DNA of 64,000 nt from Bog-473 sp963804055 (GTDB lineage: Bacteria; Actinomycetota; Acidimicrobiia; Acidimicrobiales; RAAP-2), in assembly GCA_963804055.1 (NCBI GenBank), contig CAWDOU010000001.1, positions 248,001-312,000 on the forward strand, written 5' to 3'. Positions 26,648-33,524 of this stretch are shown piece after piece; the first letter of the stretch is position 1; every line of letters starts with the position of its first letter. A model generated the notes under the pieces. That model worked only from the letters and a program-made list of their open reading frames with translations, was not told the origin of the DNA and searched no databases. Both the position numbers and the translations under genes were made by a program.

Positions 26648-26958
26648 GCAGCACCGCCATTTCGGCGGTGGCACCGCGACAAAGGACGACAGTGCGCGGG
26701 GAGGTCGTGTCCGTCGTCTCCTACGAAAGACCGTGGGTGCGAACTGACGCAGAGGTCACCGACGGAACCGGGCGACTGCTCCTCCGCTTCCTGGGTCGCT
26801 CCGCCATTCCGGGCCTGGTCGTCGGGAATCGGATCGTCGCGGAGGGCACACCGGGTTTCGTCCGCGGCGTCCTCGTCATGCTCAACCCGCGCTACTCGTT
26901 GACGGCGTCGCCAGATCGTCCGCAACGAGCTGGTAGCCGATGCCAGGGACGGTCTTGA
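26644..26958 (+). CDS. Small OB-fold nucleic-acid-binding-like protein fused to the kdp operon
   Basis: 104 residues. A single OB-like beta barrel: VRGEVVSVVSYERPWVRTDA, then VTDGTGRLLLRFLGRSAIPG and NRIVAEGTPGFVRGVLVML. The fold corresponds to small tRNA_anti/OB proteins found in actinobacteria. GTG at 26644 overlaps the kdpC stop (GTGA), so it is made with the Kdp subunits. Its last 26 codons run into the 3' end of kdpE on the other strand (overlap 26882-26958); the fold ends at about 26902, so the tail may be unimportant. Role in potassium homeostasis unknown. Confidence 0.65.
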   Translation: MSSTAISAVAPRQRTTVRGEVVSVVSYERPWVRTDAEVTDGTGRLLLRFLGRSAIPGLVVGNRIVAEGTPGFVRGVLVMLNPRYSLTASPDRPQRAGSRCQGRS

Positions 26959-27601
26959 GCACGTGGCCGTCGTCGTCGCCGAGCTTCTTGCGCAGCCGAT
27001 GCGTGTACACCCGCACGTAGTTGGATTCGATGCCATAGCCAGGTCCCCAGACGTCCTTGAGAATCATGTGGTGGGTGCAGACCTTGCCGGCGTGGCGGGC
27101 CAGGTAGGCCAGGAGCTCGAACTCGCGGGCCGTGAGATGCAGCTGGGCGCCATTGCGTGTGGCCATGTGATGGACCAGATCGATCTCGAGGTCACCGACC
27201 TGCACTCTCTGGGCAGCCTCGTCGGCCTCACCGGCCCGGGCGCTCCGGTGTCTGAGGGCCACCCGGAGGCGAGCCTCGAGCTCGGCCATCCCGAAGGGTT
27301 TGGTGACGAAGTCGTCCGCTCCGGCGTCGAGGGCCTCGACCTTGCGGCGCTCGTCGCCGTAGGCGGAGAGCACGAGGATCGGCACCGCGGAGAACTCCCG
27401 GATGCGCCGGGTCACCTCAATGCCGTCGACGTCGGGCAGGCCGAGGTCGAGGATCACGAGATCCGGGCTCGCCAGCGCCACCTGGGTGACAGCATCCGCG
27501 CCTGTCTGCGCCAGCACGACCTCGTCGCCCCGTGCCGTGAGCCCGATGCGGAGCGCCTTGAGCAGCGATGGGTCGTCGTCGACCACCAGGACCTTGGTCA
27601 T
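26882..27601 (-). CDS. kdpE: KdpE, OmpR-type response regulator
   Basis: 239 residues. Receiver domain with acidic pocket VLVVDDDPS, phosphoacceptor Asp52 in VILDLGLPDVDG and the conserved VTKPFGMAEL. The C-terminal winged helix has LTAREFELLAYLARH and SNYVRVYTHRLRKKLG. KdpE activates kdpFABC when phosphorylated by KdpD. It starts 6 bp after the kinase gene on the same strand. Its terminal 26 codons overlap the OB-fold gene on the plus strand. Confidence 0.93.
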   Translation of the reverse strand: MTKVLVVDDDPSLLKALRIGLTARGDEVVLAQTGADAVTQVALASPDLVILDLGLPDVDGIEVTRRIREFSAVPILVLSAYGDERRKVEALDAGADDFVTKPFGMAELEARLRVALRHRSARAGEADEAAQRVQVGDLEIDLVHHMATRNGAQLHLTAREFELLAYLARHAGKVCTHHMILKDVWGPGYGIESNYVRVYTHRLRKKLGDDDGHVLKTVPGIGYQLVADDLATPSTSSAG

Positions 27602-27607
27602 GGCGAC

Positions 27608-29146
27608 TCAGACCGCTGCCGGCACGGCGGCCTCGGAGGGAACGGTGAAGACGACGCGGGCCCCGCGTTCGACGTCGGGATCGATCCAGATGCGTCCCCC
27701 GTGCGCCTCGACAAAGGCCTTGGCGATGGCCAGACCGAGCCCGGCGCGACCGCCACCAGCGTTCTGGCTGAACATCTCGAAGACGCGCTCCCGCTCGTCC
27801 TTCCCGATACCGGGACCGTCGTCGCTGACCGCGATCTCGACACGCGTCGATACTTCCGGTGCGACCCGGCCCGTCACCCGGATGACGCCGTCGTCGGGCG
27901 ACAGGCGGTCCGCGTTCTCCAGCAGGTTGGCCAGCACCTGGCTGATGAGCACATGGTCGATGTGCAGAAGGGGAAGGTTCGCCGAGTCCTCGACGACAAT
28001 GCGGCCCGGGCCGACAATGCCCCCGAGAGAACCGATGGCCTCAGAGACCAATTCGTCGAATGCGAGGGTGACGGGTCGCAGCTCCAGCGCGCCTGCCTCA
28101 ATGCGCGTCATGTCGAGCAGGTTGGTCACGAGGCGGGCCAGGCGATCGGACTGAAGTTCAATCAGCTCGAGGAGCTCGGCGCGGTCAGCCGGATCGAGCT
28201 GGGTACCGACCTGGCGGAGGCTCGAGACGGCGGTCTTGATGGAGGCCAGCGGGGTTCGCAGATCATGGGAGGCCGCGCCCATCAGCGCGCTGCGCCACCG
28301 GTCCACCTCCTCCAACAGTCGGGCGCGCAGCGCTTGCTCCGAGAGCTCGGCCCGGTCAAGGGCGAGCGCGGCCTGGTTGGCAAAGGTGCCGAGCAGGCTG
28401 CGCTCGCGTCCGGCCAGCTCGACGTTCTGCAGCACCAGCAGACCCACAGCACGGTCGCCCACCGCGAGGGCCACCGACACCCGTCGAGGCTCCGTCCCAC
28501 CCGTCAGTCCGAGCGAACGTGCGTGGCCTCCTCCCGCCGTCACGGCGGAGACATCCTCCTCGGTCAGGGGTTCTCCCGCCGATGCTGCCACCCGGAGCAC
28601 CTGCCCGGGGGCCAGCGCGCCACGGCCGCCGGCGGGAAGGATCAGCGCGGTCCAGCGGGGAGTGAAGACACTCTGCACCGTCTCCACGATGTGCGTCAGC
28701 AGCTGCGAGAGGTTGAGGTCGCCGATGAGGGCCTGGGAGAGCTCGTACAGACGTCCCGTTTCCTCGGTACGACGGAGGGCGTCCTCACGGGCAGCCCGCA
28801 GTTGTGCCACCACCTGGGCCACCAAAAGGACCACGACGACGTACACCAGAAGGGCGACCCAGTTCTGTGGCGACCTGACCGTGAGCGTGTTGTAGGGCGG
28901 CAGGAAGAAGTAGTCGTAGAGGAAGAAGCCGCCCAGGGCTCCGACGGCACCCGGCACGAAGCCACCCAGCACGACGCCGAGGAGCGCCGGCAGGACGAAG
29001 AGCAACGCAGGGATGGCGATGCTCACATGGGGGCGCAACGGCAGCAGAATGGCGAGCAGTGCGCCCAAACCAGCGAGGGTCGCAAGCACCCCCACAATGG
29101 TGCGCTGGTACCGTCCCTTGGTGAGCTTGTGTGGCTGTACGTGCAT
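27608..29146 (-). CDS. kdpD: KdpD C-terminal half: membrane sensor histidine kinase (DUF4118, GAF, HisKA, HATPase)
   Basis: 512 residues. Four membrane helices (residues 18-108) form the DUF4118 sensor of KdpD, with FLYDYFFLPPYNTLTVRSPQ as the marker. A GAF-like region follows (about 130-270), then the HisKA box SHDLRTPLASIK (His294), and a HATPase domain with NLLENADRLSP, VSDDGPGIGKDERERVFEMF and AGLGLAIAK. The N-terminal KdpD domain and the Usp domain that normally precede the helices are missing: they are encoded separately at 29221 in the opposite direction. Together with kdpE it forms the kinase/regulator pair. ATG 29146 is preferred to GTG 29149. Confidence 0.92.
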   Translation of the reverse strand: MHVQPHKLTKGRYQRTIVGVLATLAGLGALLAILLPLRPHVSIAIPALLFVLPALLGVVLGGFVPGAVGALGGFFLYDYFFLPPYNTLTVRSPQNWVALLVYVVVVLLVAQVVAQLRAAREDALRRTEETGRLYELSQALIGDLNLSQLLTHIVETVQSVFTPRWTALILPAGGRGALAPGQVLRVAASAGEPLTEEDVSAVTAGGGHARSLGLTGGTEPRRVSVALAVGDRAVGLLVLQNVELAGRERSLLGTFANQAALALDRAELSEQALRARLLEEVDRWRSALMGAASHDLRTPLASIKTAVSSLRQVGTQLDPADRAELLELIELQSDRLARLVTNLLDMTRIEAGALELRPVTLAFDELVSEAIGSLGGIVGPGRIVVEDSANLPLLHIDHVLISQVLANLLENADRLSPDDGVIRVTGRVAPEVSTRVEIAVSDDGPGIGKDERERVFEMFSQNAGGGRAGLGLAIAKAFVEAHGGRIWIDPDVERGARVVFTVPSEAAVPAAV

Positions 29147-29220
29147 CACTGCTTTCCTTGGGTCCGACTGTCATCCGAGTGTACCGACGTGGTCGTGGGC
29201 CCAGGCGAGAGAAGGTGGAC
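29147..29220. promoter_or_regulatory. 74-bp divergent gap between the two kdpD halves
   Basis: The gap between the start of the kinase half and the start of the sensor half must hold both promoters, unless the sensor half is read otherwise. No clear -35/-10 pair or repeat was seen. AGAAGG near 29210 is the ribosome site of the sensor half. Confidence 0.4.
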
Positions 29221-30369
29221 ATGATCGCAACAGATGGTGAGGACGAGGGCGTCCGGCCGACCGGGAAGTTCAGGGTCTACCTCGGAGCGGCTGCCGGCGT
29301 CGGCAAGACGTGCGCCATGCTCGACGAAGGGTGGCGTCGCTTCCAGCGGGGGGCGGACGTCGTCGTCGGGTTCGTGGAGACGCACAAGCGCCCTTTCACG
29401 GTGGAACAGATACGGGATCTCCCCGTGGTACCACGCAAGAAGGTGCAGTACCGCGATGCCGAATGGGAAGAGATGGACCTCGACGCCGTCATTGCCCGAC
29501 AGCCCAAGGTAGCGCTGATCGACGAACTGGCGCATACCAACGTCCCGGGCTCGGGGCGCCACGACAAGCGATGGGAAGACGTCCTGGAAATCCTCGACGC
29601 CGGCATTGCGGTGATCACGACGGTCAACATCCAGCACATCGAGTCGGTGGCCGATGCGGTGGAGCGGATCACCGGGGTGGCGGTACGGGAACGTGTGCCC
29701 GATTGGGTCGTGCGGCGGGCTGATCAACTCGAGCTCATCGATTCGTCCGCCGACCAGCTTCGGCGCCGCATGCTGCACGGCAACATCTACCCGGAAGAGA
29801 AGGTTCCGGCCGCGCTCAACGGCTTCTTCCGGGCCGAGAACCTCGCCGCGCTGCGCGAGCTCTCACTGCGTTTCGTGGCAGACGAGACGGAGGAGGAGCT
29901 CCTGGAGTACCTCCGCTCGAAGGGCGCCGGTGGTGAGTTGTGGGAGACGACCGAGCGGATCATGGTGGCCGTGACGGGAGCGCCGGGGAACGCGTCGGTG
30001 ATCAGGCGGGCGGCCCGCATCGCGGCGCGGGTCAAGGCGCCGCTCATCGCCATCAACGTCGTCTCGGGCGACGCCGAGACCACGAAAGGGAGCACCCGCC
30101 AGCTCGAGGAGCTTGTGGAGGCGGTGGGCGGCACGTGGCAAACGGTGCAGGGCGACGACGTGGCCAAGGCGATCTTCGCGGCGGCGGTCGACCAGCAGAT
30201 CACGCAGATCGTCGTCGGGACGTCGCGCCTGACGCGCTGGCAGTCCGTGACGCGGGGCTCGGTGATTCAGCAGATCTTGCGCATGGCGTCTGAGAACGAC
30301 ATCGACCTCCACGTCATTGCTCGGCGGGACGAGCCGAACGGCGGCTCAGTCACCGACGACGTGACCTAA
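29221..30369 (+). CDS. kdpD: KdpD N-terminal half: KdpD sensor domain plus universal-stress (Usp) domain, no kinase
   Basis: 382 residues. The first 210 or so are the cytoplasmic KdpD domain: Walker A-like LGAAAGVGKTCAML (Lys29), VVGFVETHKRPFT, LIDELAHTNVPGSGRHDKRW and VITTVNIQHIES. From about 250 a Usp domain follows: MVAVTGAPGNASVIRRAARIA and IVVGTSRLTRWQSVTRGSV. In standard KdpD these precede the helices and kinase in one chain; here the gene ends after the Usp domain. It is transcribed away from the kinase half and kdpE. The stop overlaps the nucleosidase stop by 4 nt. ATG 29221 is chosen for its AGAAGG site. Confidence 0.9.
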   Translation: MIATDGEDEGVRPTGKFRVYLGAAAGVGKTCAMLDEGWRRFQRGADVVVGFVETHKRPFTVEQIRDLPVVPRKKVQYRDAEWEEMDLDAVIARQPKVALIDELAHTNVPGSGRHDKRWEDVLEILDAGIAVITTVNIQHIESVADAVERITGVAVRERVPDWVVRRADQLELIDSSADQLRRRMLHGNIYPEEKVPAALNGFFRAENLAALRELSLRFVADETEEELLEYLRSKGAGGELWETTERIMVAVTGAPGNASVIRRAARIAARVKAPLIAINVVSGDAETTKGSTRQLEELVEAVGGTWQTVQGDDVAKAIFAAAVDQQITQIVVGTSRLTRWQSVTRGSVIQQILRMASENDIDLHVIARRDEPNGGSVTDDVT

Positions 30370-31079
30370 GCCGCCGACAGGTCTTGAAAGGCGGCATCAG
30401 CCGCCGTGCGCGCCGCCAGCTGCATGCACTTGTTGAGGTGGGCGAGGGCCTTGGCGCGCCGGGGGTCCCGGGCCAGGTACTTGGCGACCGCCATCGGGTC
30501 GGCCGACCCGTCCGGCTTGCTCAGCGCGAAGACAGCCTGGTCCACGATGTGCTCGTCAGGGCGATCACTGATGCCCCGGTAGACGGACCAGTCGACGCCG
30601 GCCTGCTCACACACCTCGGCCACCCCGGCTGCCTCCATGTCGACGGCACCGAACCCCCTTTCGACGATCGGCCGCCACACGTCGTCGTTGTCAAAGAGGC
30701 CCTCGGTCGTCATGAGCGCGCCGGAAGCCACTCGTGGCGCAACCGGACGGGTGGTGAAGATGGGCCCATCCGGATAGAGCTGGACCCGAGCAGGCACCAT
30801 GAGCGAGCCAACGGGCAAGGACGGATCGAGCCCACCGGCGATCCCGATCACCATCACGTGGTCGATCGATCCAGCCGAAAGGGCCCGCTGCGTCGCTTCA
30901 CGCGCCAAGGCCGGTCCCATACCTGTCACCAGTGAGCCGACCCACCATGCGCCGGCCACCCCTGAGTGGGAGAACACGGCGTCACCCGGTGTCGCCTTCA
31001 GTCCGAAAGACTTCACTATCGCCTTGAGTTCCGGCTGCATCGGCGCCAGCACCGCAACCCGTTTCGTCGTCCCTGTCAC
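30366..31079 (-). CDS. Nucleosidase/phosphorylase-fold protein (MTA/SAH nucleosidase-like)
   Basis: 237 residues. VAVLAPMQPELKAIVKSFGL is the usual N-terminus of MTA/SAH nucleosidases and GFGAVDMEAAGVAEVCEQ their C-terminal substrate Glu-Met-Glu-like motif (DMEAAG), with VYRGISDRPDE as in the catalytic Asp loop (S-D). It may cleave 5'-methylthioadenosine, S-adenosylhomocysteine or a futalosine-type nucleoside. The start is GTG 31079. It converges on the kdpD sensor half with a 4-nt overlap of stops. Confidence 0.82.
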   Translation of the reverse strand: MTGTTKRVAVLAPMQPELKAIVKSFGLKATPGDAVFSHSGVAGAWWVGSLVTGMGPALAREATQRALSAGSIDHVMVIGIAGGLDPSLPVGSLMVPARVQLYPDGPIFTTRPVAPRVASGALMTTEGLFDNDDVWRPIVERGFGAVDMEAAGVAEVCEQAGVDWSVYRGISDRPDEHIVDQAVFALSKPDGSADPMAVAKYLARDPRRAKALAHLNKCMQLAARTAADAAFQDLSAA

Positions 31080-31139
31080 CGCGCCATCATGCCCGATCGT
31101 TGGCTAGCGTGGGCATTCCGACCGAGGGAGGGAGTGCCG

Positions 31140-31514
31140 ATGCCGAGCGCCGAGCAGATCGTAAGGGACTTCTGTGCCGCGGCCAGCACGCGTGACCCGG
31201 AGGTGCTGCGTGCGTTCTTCGCTGAGGATGTCGTGTACCACAACATCCCGATGGCTCCCGCTGAGGGAATCGACGCCACCATGGCTGTCATCGACATGTT
31301 CGTGGGGATGTGTGAGGCCCTCGAGTTCGAAGTACACCATCTGGCGACCGACGGGACGACCGTGCTCACGGAGAGGACCGACACCTTCACCATCAACGGC
31401 AAGTCCGCACCCCTGCCCGTCATGGGTGCCTTCGACGTCGTTGACGGGAAGATCACCGCATGGCGGGACTACTTCGACATGGCACAGGTGACGGCCATGT
31501 TCGAAGCGGGGTAG
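31140..31514 (+). CDS. Limonene-1,2-epoxide hydrolase-like (SnoaL/NTF2 fold) protein
   Basis: 124 residues. An NTF2-like cone: SAEQIVRDFCAAASTRDPEV, then VVYHNIPMAPAEG, LTERTDTFTING and FDVVDGKITAWRDYFD. The E-R-x-D and W-R-D-Y-F-D elements match the Arg-Asp and Asp residues of the limonene epoxide hydrolase active site. It probably hydrolyses an epoxide in the cytosol. ATG at 31140 with GAGGGAGGGA upstream. Confidence 0.85.
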   Translation: MPSAEQIVRDFCAAASTRDPEVLRAFFAEDVVYHNIPMAPAEGIDATMAVIDMFVGMCEALEFEVHHLATDGTTVLTERTDTFTINGKSAPLPVMGAFDVVDGKITAWRDYFDMAQVTAMFEAG

Positions 31515-31535
31515 CGGTAGCGGCTTCAGGTTGCC

Positions 31536-32045
31536 CTAGTAGCCGTGGCACTCTCCGGGACCGTCGGGGGGCCCTTGGCCATGGGCGGCCTCCCAGGCCA
31601 GCTGCACAGAGGCCGGCGCGCTGCCGGCAGTCGGGTAGCCATCGAAATGGTTCCACTCGAGAATGCCGAAGTAGCCGGCGTAGGGGTCGTTCCGACCCCC
31701 CTCTTCACAGATGGCGGTCGGCATCCATGCCGCCGGGATGGTGTTCTCCTGGGCCTCGACCGCCTTGAACCAGGTGAGGTCGTTGTAGAACGTGGCCTGC
31801 TGGGCTGCTTCGACTGCGTTGGCGTAGGCCACCATCTTCGCGACCTTGCGCGCCTGGGAGTACGACATCAGCTCGTCGTTGATGCGCACGCCCCGGTGGG
31901 TGTCGTCCCCTTGGTGCGAGCGCACCGCCTCATGGCGGGTCGTCTGCGCGGAGGCAGATTCGCCGCTGATGAGCGACGCGAGTACAGCTGGAATGACAAC
32001 AGCATTGACGGCCACCGCCGTCGTGAGTGCAATGCGGATCCGCAC
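31536..32045 (-). CDS. Secreted Rpf-like (resuscitation-promoting-factor/transglycosylase) protein, paralogue A
   Basis: 169 residues. Signal peptide from VRIRIALTTAVAV to about SASAQ. A conserved middle motif follows, INDELMSYSQARKVAKMVAY, shared with paralogue B. The C-terminal 65 residues are an Rpf-like lysozyme domain: AICEEGGRNDPYAGYFGI with the catalytic Glu of C-E-x-G-G, WNHFDGYPTAGSAPA and AHGQGP. Rpf enzymes cut peptidoglycan and help dormant cells resume growth. GTG at 32045 is chosen; GGGAGG lies close upstream. It sits 229 bp downstream of paralogue B on the same strand and has its own copy of the shared leader. Confidence 0.85.
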   Translation of the reverse strand: MRIRIALTTAVAVNAVVIPAVLASLISGESASAQTTRHEAVRSHQGDDTHRGVRINDELMSYSQARKVAKMVAYANAVEAAQQATFYNDLTWFKAVEAQENTIPAAWMPTAICEEGGRNDPYAGYFGILEWNHFDGYPTAGSAPASVQLAWEAAHGQGPPDGPGECHGY

Positions 32046-32200
32046 GGCACCTCCCTTCGTCGGGCGCGCGATGGGCGCGCCTGGCTCTGCTCGGTGTGGG
32101 CGGGCTCCGGCCATTGCATTCGCGCCCCGAACGGCGAGCGGGAAGGCATCGTCCGTTCTGGCTTGTCGCCGCAGGGTGTGCGGCCGGTTGTGTACAGCCC
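32046..32200 (-). ncRNA. Conserved 5' leader of Rpf-like gene A
   Basis: About 155 nt immediately upstream of the GTG. It is nearly identical to 32913-33065 before paralogue B, although the coding regions and the rest of the flanks differ. It contains a stem GGCGCGC/GCGCGCC (63-69 and 75-81 of 32000) right before the ribosome site and a hairpin CCGCA/TGCGG at 32169-32183. A structured regulatory RNA or a recent duplication are the two readings. Confidence 0.55.
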
Positions 32201-32273
32201 TTCTCTCGGTAGTGCTCGGGGTGGTCCTCGCTTTATGCCCCTGAAATTCCGGGGCGCTCGATGGTTCGATTTC
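32201..32273 (-). other. Gap between paralogue B and the leader of paralogue A
   Basis: 73 bp. GCCCC (32237-32241) and GGGGC (32251-32255) form a short hairpin with a 9-nt AT-rich loop on the minus strand that could end the gene B transcript, but the stem is only 5 bp. No clear promoter was seen. Confidence 0.25.
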
Positions 32274-32912
32274 TCAGAGTCCGCAGGCGTACCGTGTCGT
32301 CCATGGCTCCCAGCCGCGCTGGCTATAGAGCTTCAGGGCGGCAGCGTCCTGCACCGCGGGTGGGTAGTCCTCGGCCGGCGACGGCAATCCGGTCAGCGCG
32401 TTCCACGTACTGAGCTCGAATTGGTACGCGCCACCATTTCCGATGGAGTAGTTGCCGCCGGATTCGTGTTGGCGGATACAGGCCCAGTCGGGTGTCGTGG
32501 TACTCGTGGCGTCAGCGTTTCCTCCGGAAGGTGCCGGCGCAGGCGCAGGCGCAGGCACCGCTGCGACCTGCGCCCGGGCTGCTGCGGCGGCCGAGGCAGC
32601 TTGCGCTGCAGCAGCCTGTTGCGCCGCGATCGCCTTCAGGTACGCGGCCGTCTTCAGGTACGCGATCTCCGAGAGATATGTCTGCACCTGTCCCGCTTCC
32701 ACGGCATTGGCATACGTCACCATTTTGGAAGCGTTCCGGGCTTGGGCGTACGACATCAGCGTGTCGTTGATCTTCACGGCTCGCTGCCGGCTGCTCGCCT
32801 CGTGGCGGGACACCCGGGCCGAAGCCGCCGAGGTGCTGCTGAATAACGCGAAGAGGATCGCGGGTATAGCTATGACGGCAATCGCCGTCCCTAGTGCAAT
32901 GCGGATCCGCAC
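32274..32912 (-). CDS. Secreted Rpf-like (resuscitation-promoting-factor/transglycosylase) protein, paralogue B
   Basis: 212 residues. Signal peptide from VRIRIALGTAIAV to about AASA. The motif INDTLMSYAQARNASKMVTY is shared with paralogue A. An Ala-Gln-rich and then Ala-Pro-rich linker (about 95-140) leads to the catalytic domain: WACIRQHESGGNYSIGNGGA with the catalytic Glu of H-E-S-G-G, YQFELSTWNALTGLPSP and QRGWEPWTTRYACGL. This is closer to canonical RpfB than paralogue A. GTG at 32912 with GGGAGG upstream. Probably muralytic and cell-wall located. Confidence 0.9.
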   Translation of the reverse strand: MRIRIALGTAIAVIAIPAILFALFSSTSAASARVSRHEASSRQRAVKINDTLMSYAQARNASKMVTYANAVEAGQVQTYLSEIAYLKTAAYLKAIAAQQAAAAQAASAAAAARAQVAAVPAPAPAPAPSGGNADATSTTTPDWACIRQHESGGNYSIGNGGAYQFELSTWNALTGLPSPAEDYPPAVQDAAALKLYSQRGWEPWTTRYACGL

Positions 32913-33065
32913 GGCACCTCCCTTCGTCGGACGCGCAAGGCGCGCCAGGCTCTGCTCGGTGTAGGCGGGCTCCGGCCATTGCATTCGCGCCCCGAACGGC
33001 GAGCGGGAAGGCGTCGTCCGTTCTGGCTTGTCGCCGCAGGGTGTGCGGCCGGTTGTGTACAGCCC
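32913..33065 (-). ncRNA. Conserved 5' leader of Rpf-like gene B
   Basis: About 153 nt, matching the leader of paralogue A almost base for base. The stem before the ribosome site (GACGCGC 32930-32936 with GCGCGCC 32940-32946) keeps pairing through a G-U wobble where the arm differs. The CCGCA/TGCGG hairpin (33034-33048) is identical. The leader region here is longer, because a further nested stem lies at 33245-33289. Confidence 0.55.
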
Positions 33066-33244
33066 CTGGAATAGTCCTGGGTGTCGTCCTCAATTCACTG
33101 TCCCGGGCCGCCTGCAGGTGGCCGTGCTGGGACGTCGGTTTATCTGAAAACTCCCGTTCGGCCCTTTGCTTTCGGTGTGCAACAAAAATTCTCTGCGTGC
33201 TGCATGTATCCGAAAGAGCCTTCCGGTTTTGCGGACAGCAATCT

Positions 33245-33289
33245 ACAGGGTGGCGTCTCGAACCCGTGTTCAACAGCGGGTTCCCCTGT
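33245..33289 (-). other. Nested two-helix hairpin in the Rpf-like B upstream region
   Basis: ACAGGG (33245-33250) pairs with CCCTGT (33284-33289) and inside it GAACCCG (33260-33266) pairs with CGGGTTC (33277-33283), leaving a 9-nt bulge on one side and a 10-nt loop. It is upstream of the shared leader in the direction of the gene B transcript. It could be part of a longer riboswitch-like RNA. Confidence 0.4.
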
Positions 33290-33316
33290 CTGACCTGGGA
33301 GTTTGGTGGATTTCCT

Positions 33317-33332
33317 TGTGACAGGAATCACA
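33317..33332. promoter_or_regulatory. Perfect CRP-type palindrome TGTGA-N6-TCACA
   Basis: TGTGACAGGAATCACA matches the CRP/Rv3676 consensus exactly, and flanking T/A extend the symmetry to TTGTGA-N6-TCACAA. It lies 193 bp upstream of the acyl-CoA ligase and about 400 bp upstream of Rpf-like gene B. A start of transcription about 41 bp beyond its centre would place TATTTA (33354-33359) at -10. The cyclase at 7325 is a possible source of cAMP. Confidence 0.6.
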
Positions 33333-33524
33333 AAGTCCCTGGTCGCAGGGTCGTATTTAGGTCAATAGAACCCATAAATTTGCCATTAATTTCCGGAAAA
33401 AGCGTCTGACCAGTGGTTACACAGAACCCTGAAGACGCCCGAACCGGCCCAGATCTGCCGCGGGACCGTCGCCAGCCTGCCTAGGGTCCCGTGCCGAAAC
33501 GGATCCGCGACGAGGAGGTCACCG

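Larger units (their letters stand above)
33066..33524. other. 459-bp AT-richer gap between Rpf-like gene B and the acyl-CoA ligase
   Basis: No ORF with coding character. It holds the nested hairpin at 33245-33289, the CRP-type palindrome at 33317-33332 and the palindrome TTTCCGGAAA at 33390-33399, with AT-rich -10-like sequences TATTTA (33354-33359) and CATAAA (33373-33378). Base composition is clearly less GC-rich than the genes on either side. Confidence 0.6.

Noticed and set aside
33255..33300. tRNA-like segment around a GGGTTCGAG sequence
   Set aside because: No cloverleaf: the T-arm stem does not pair and no anticodon or acceptor stem fits.
32913..33320. ydaO c-di-AMP riboswitch before the Rpf-like genes
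   Set aside because: The conserved ydaO blocks that I know were not found by eye; only a GGGGAACCC-like stretch is similar. A covariance search is needed to be sure.
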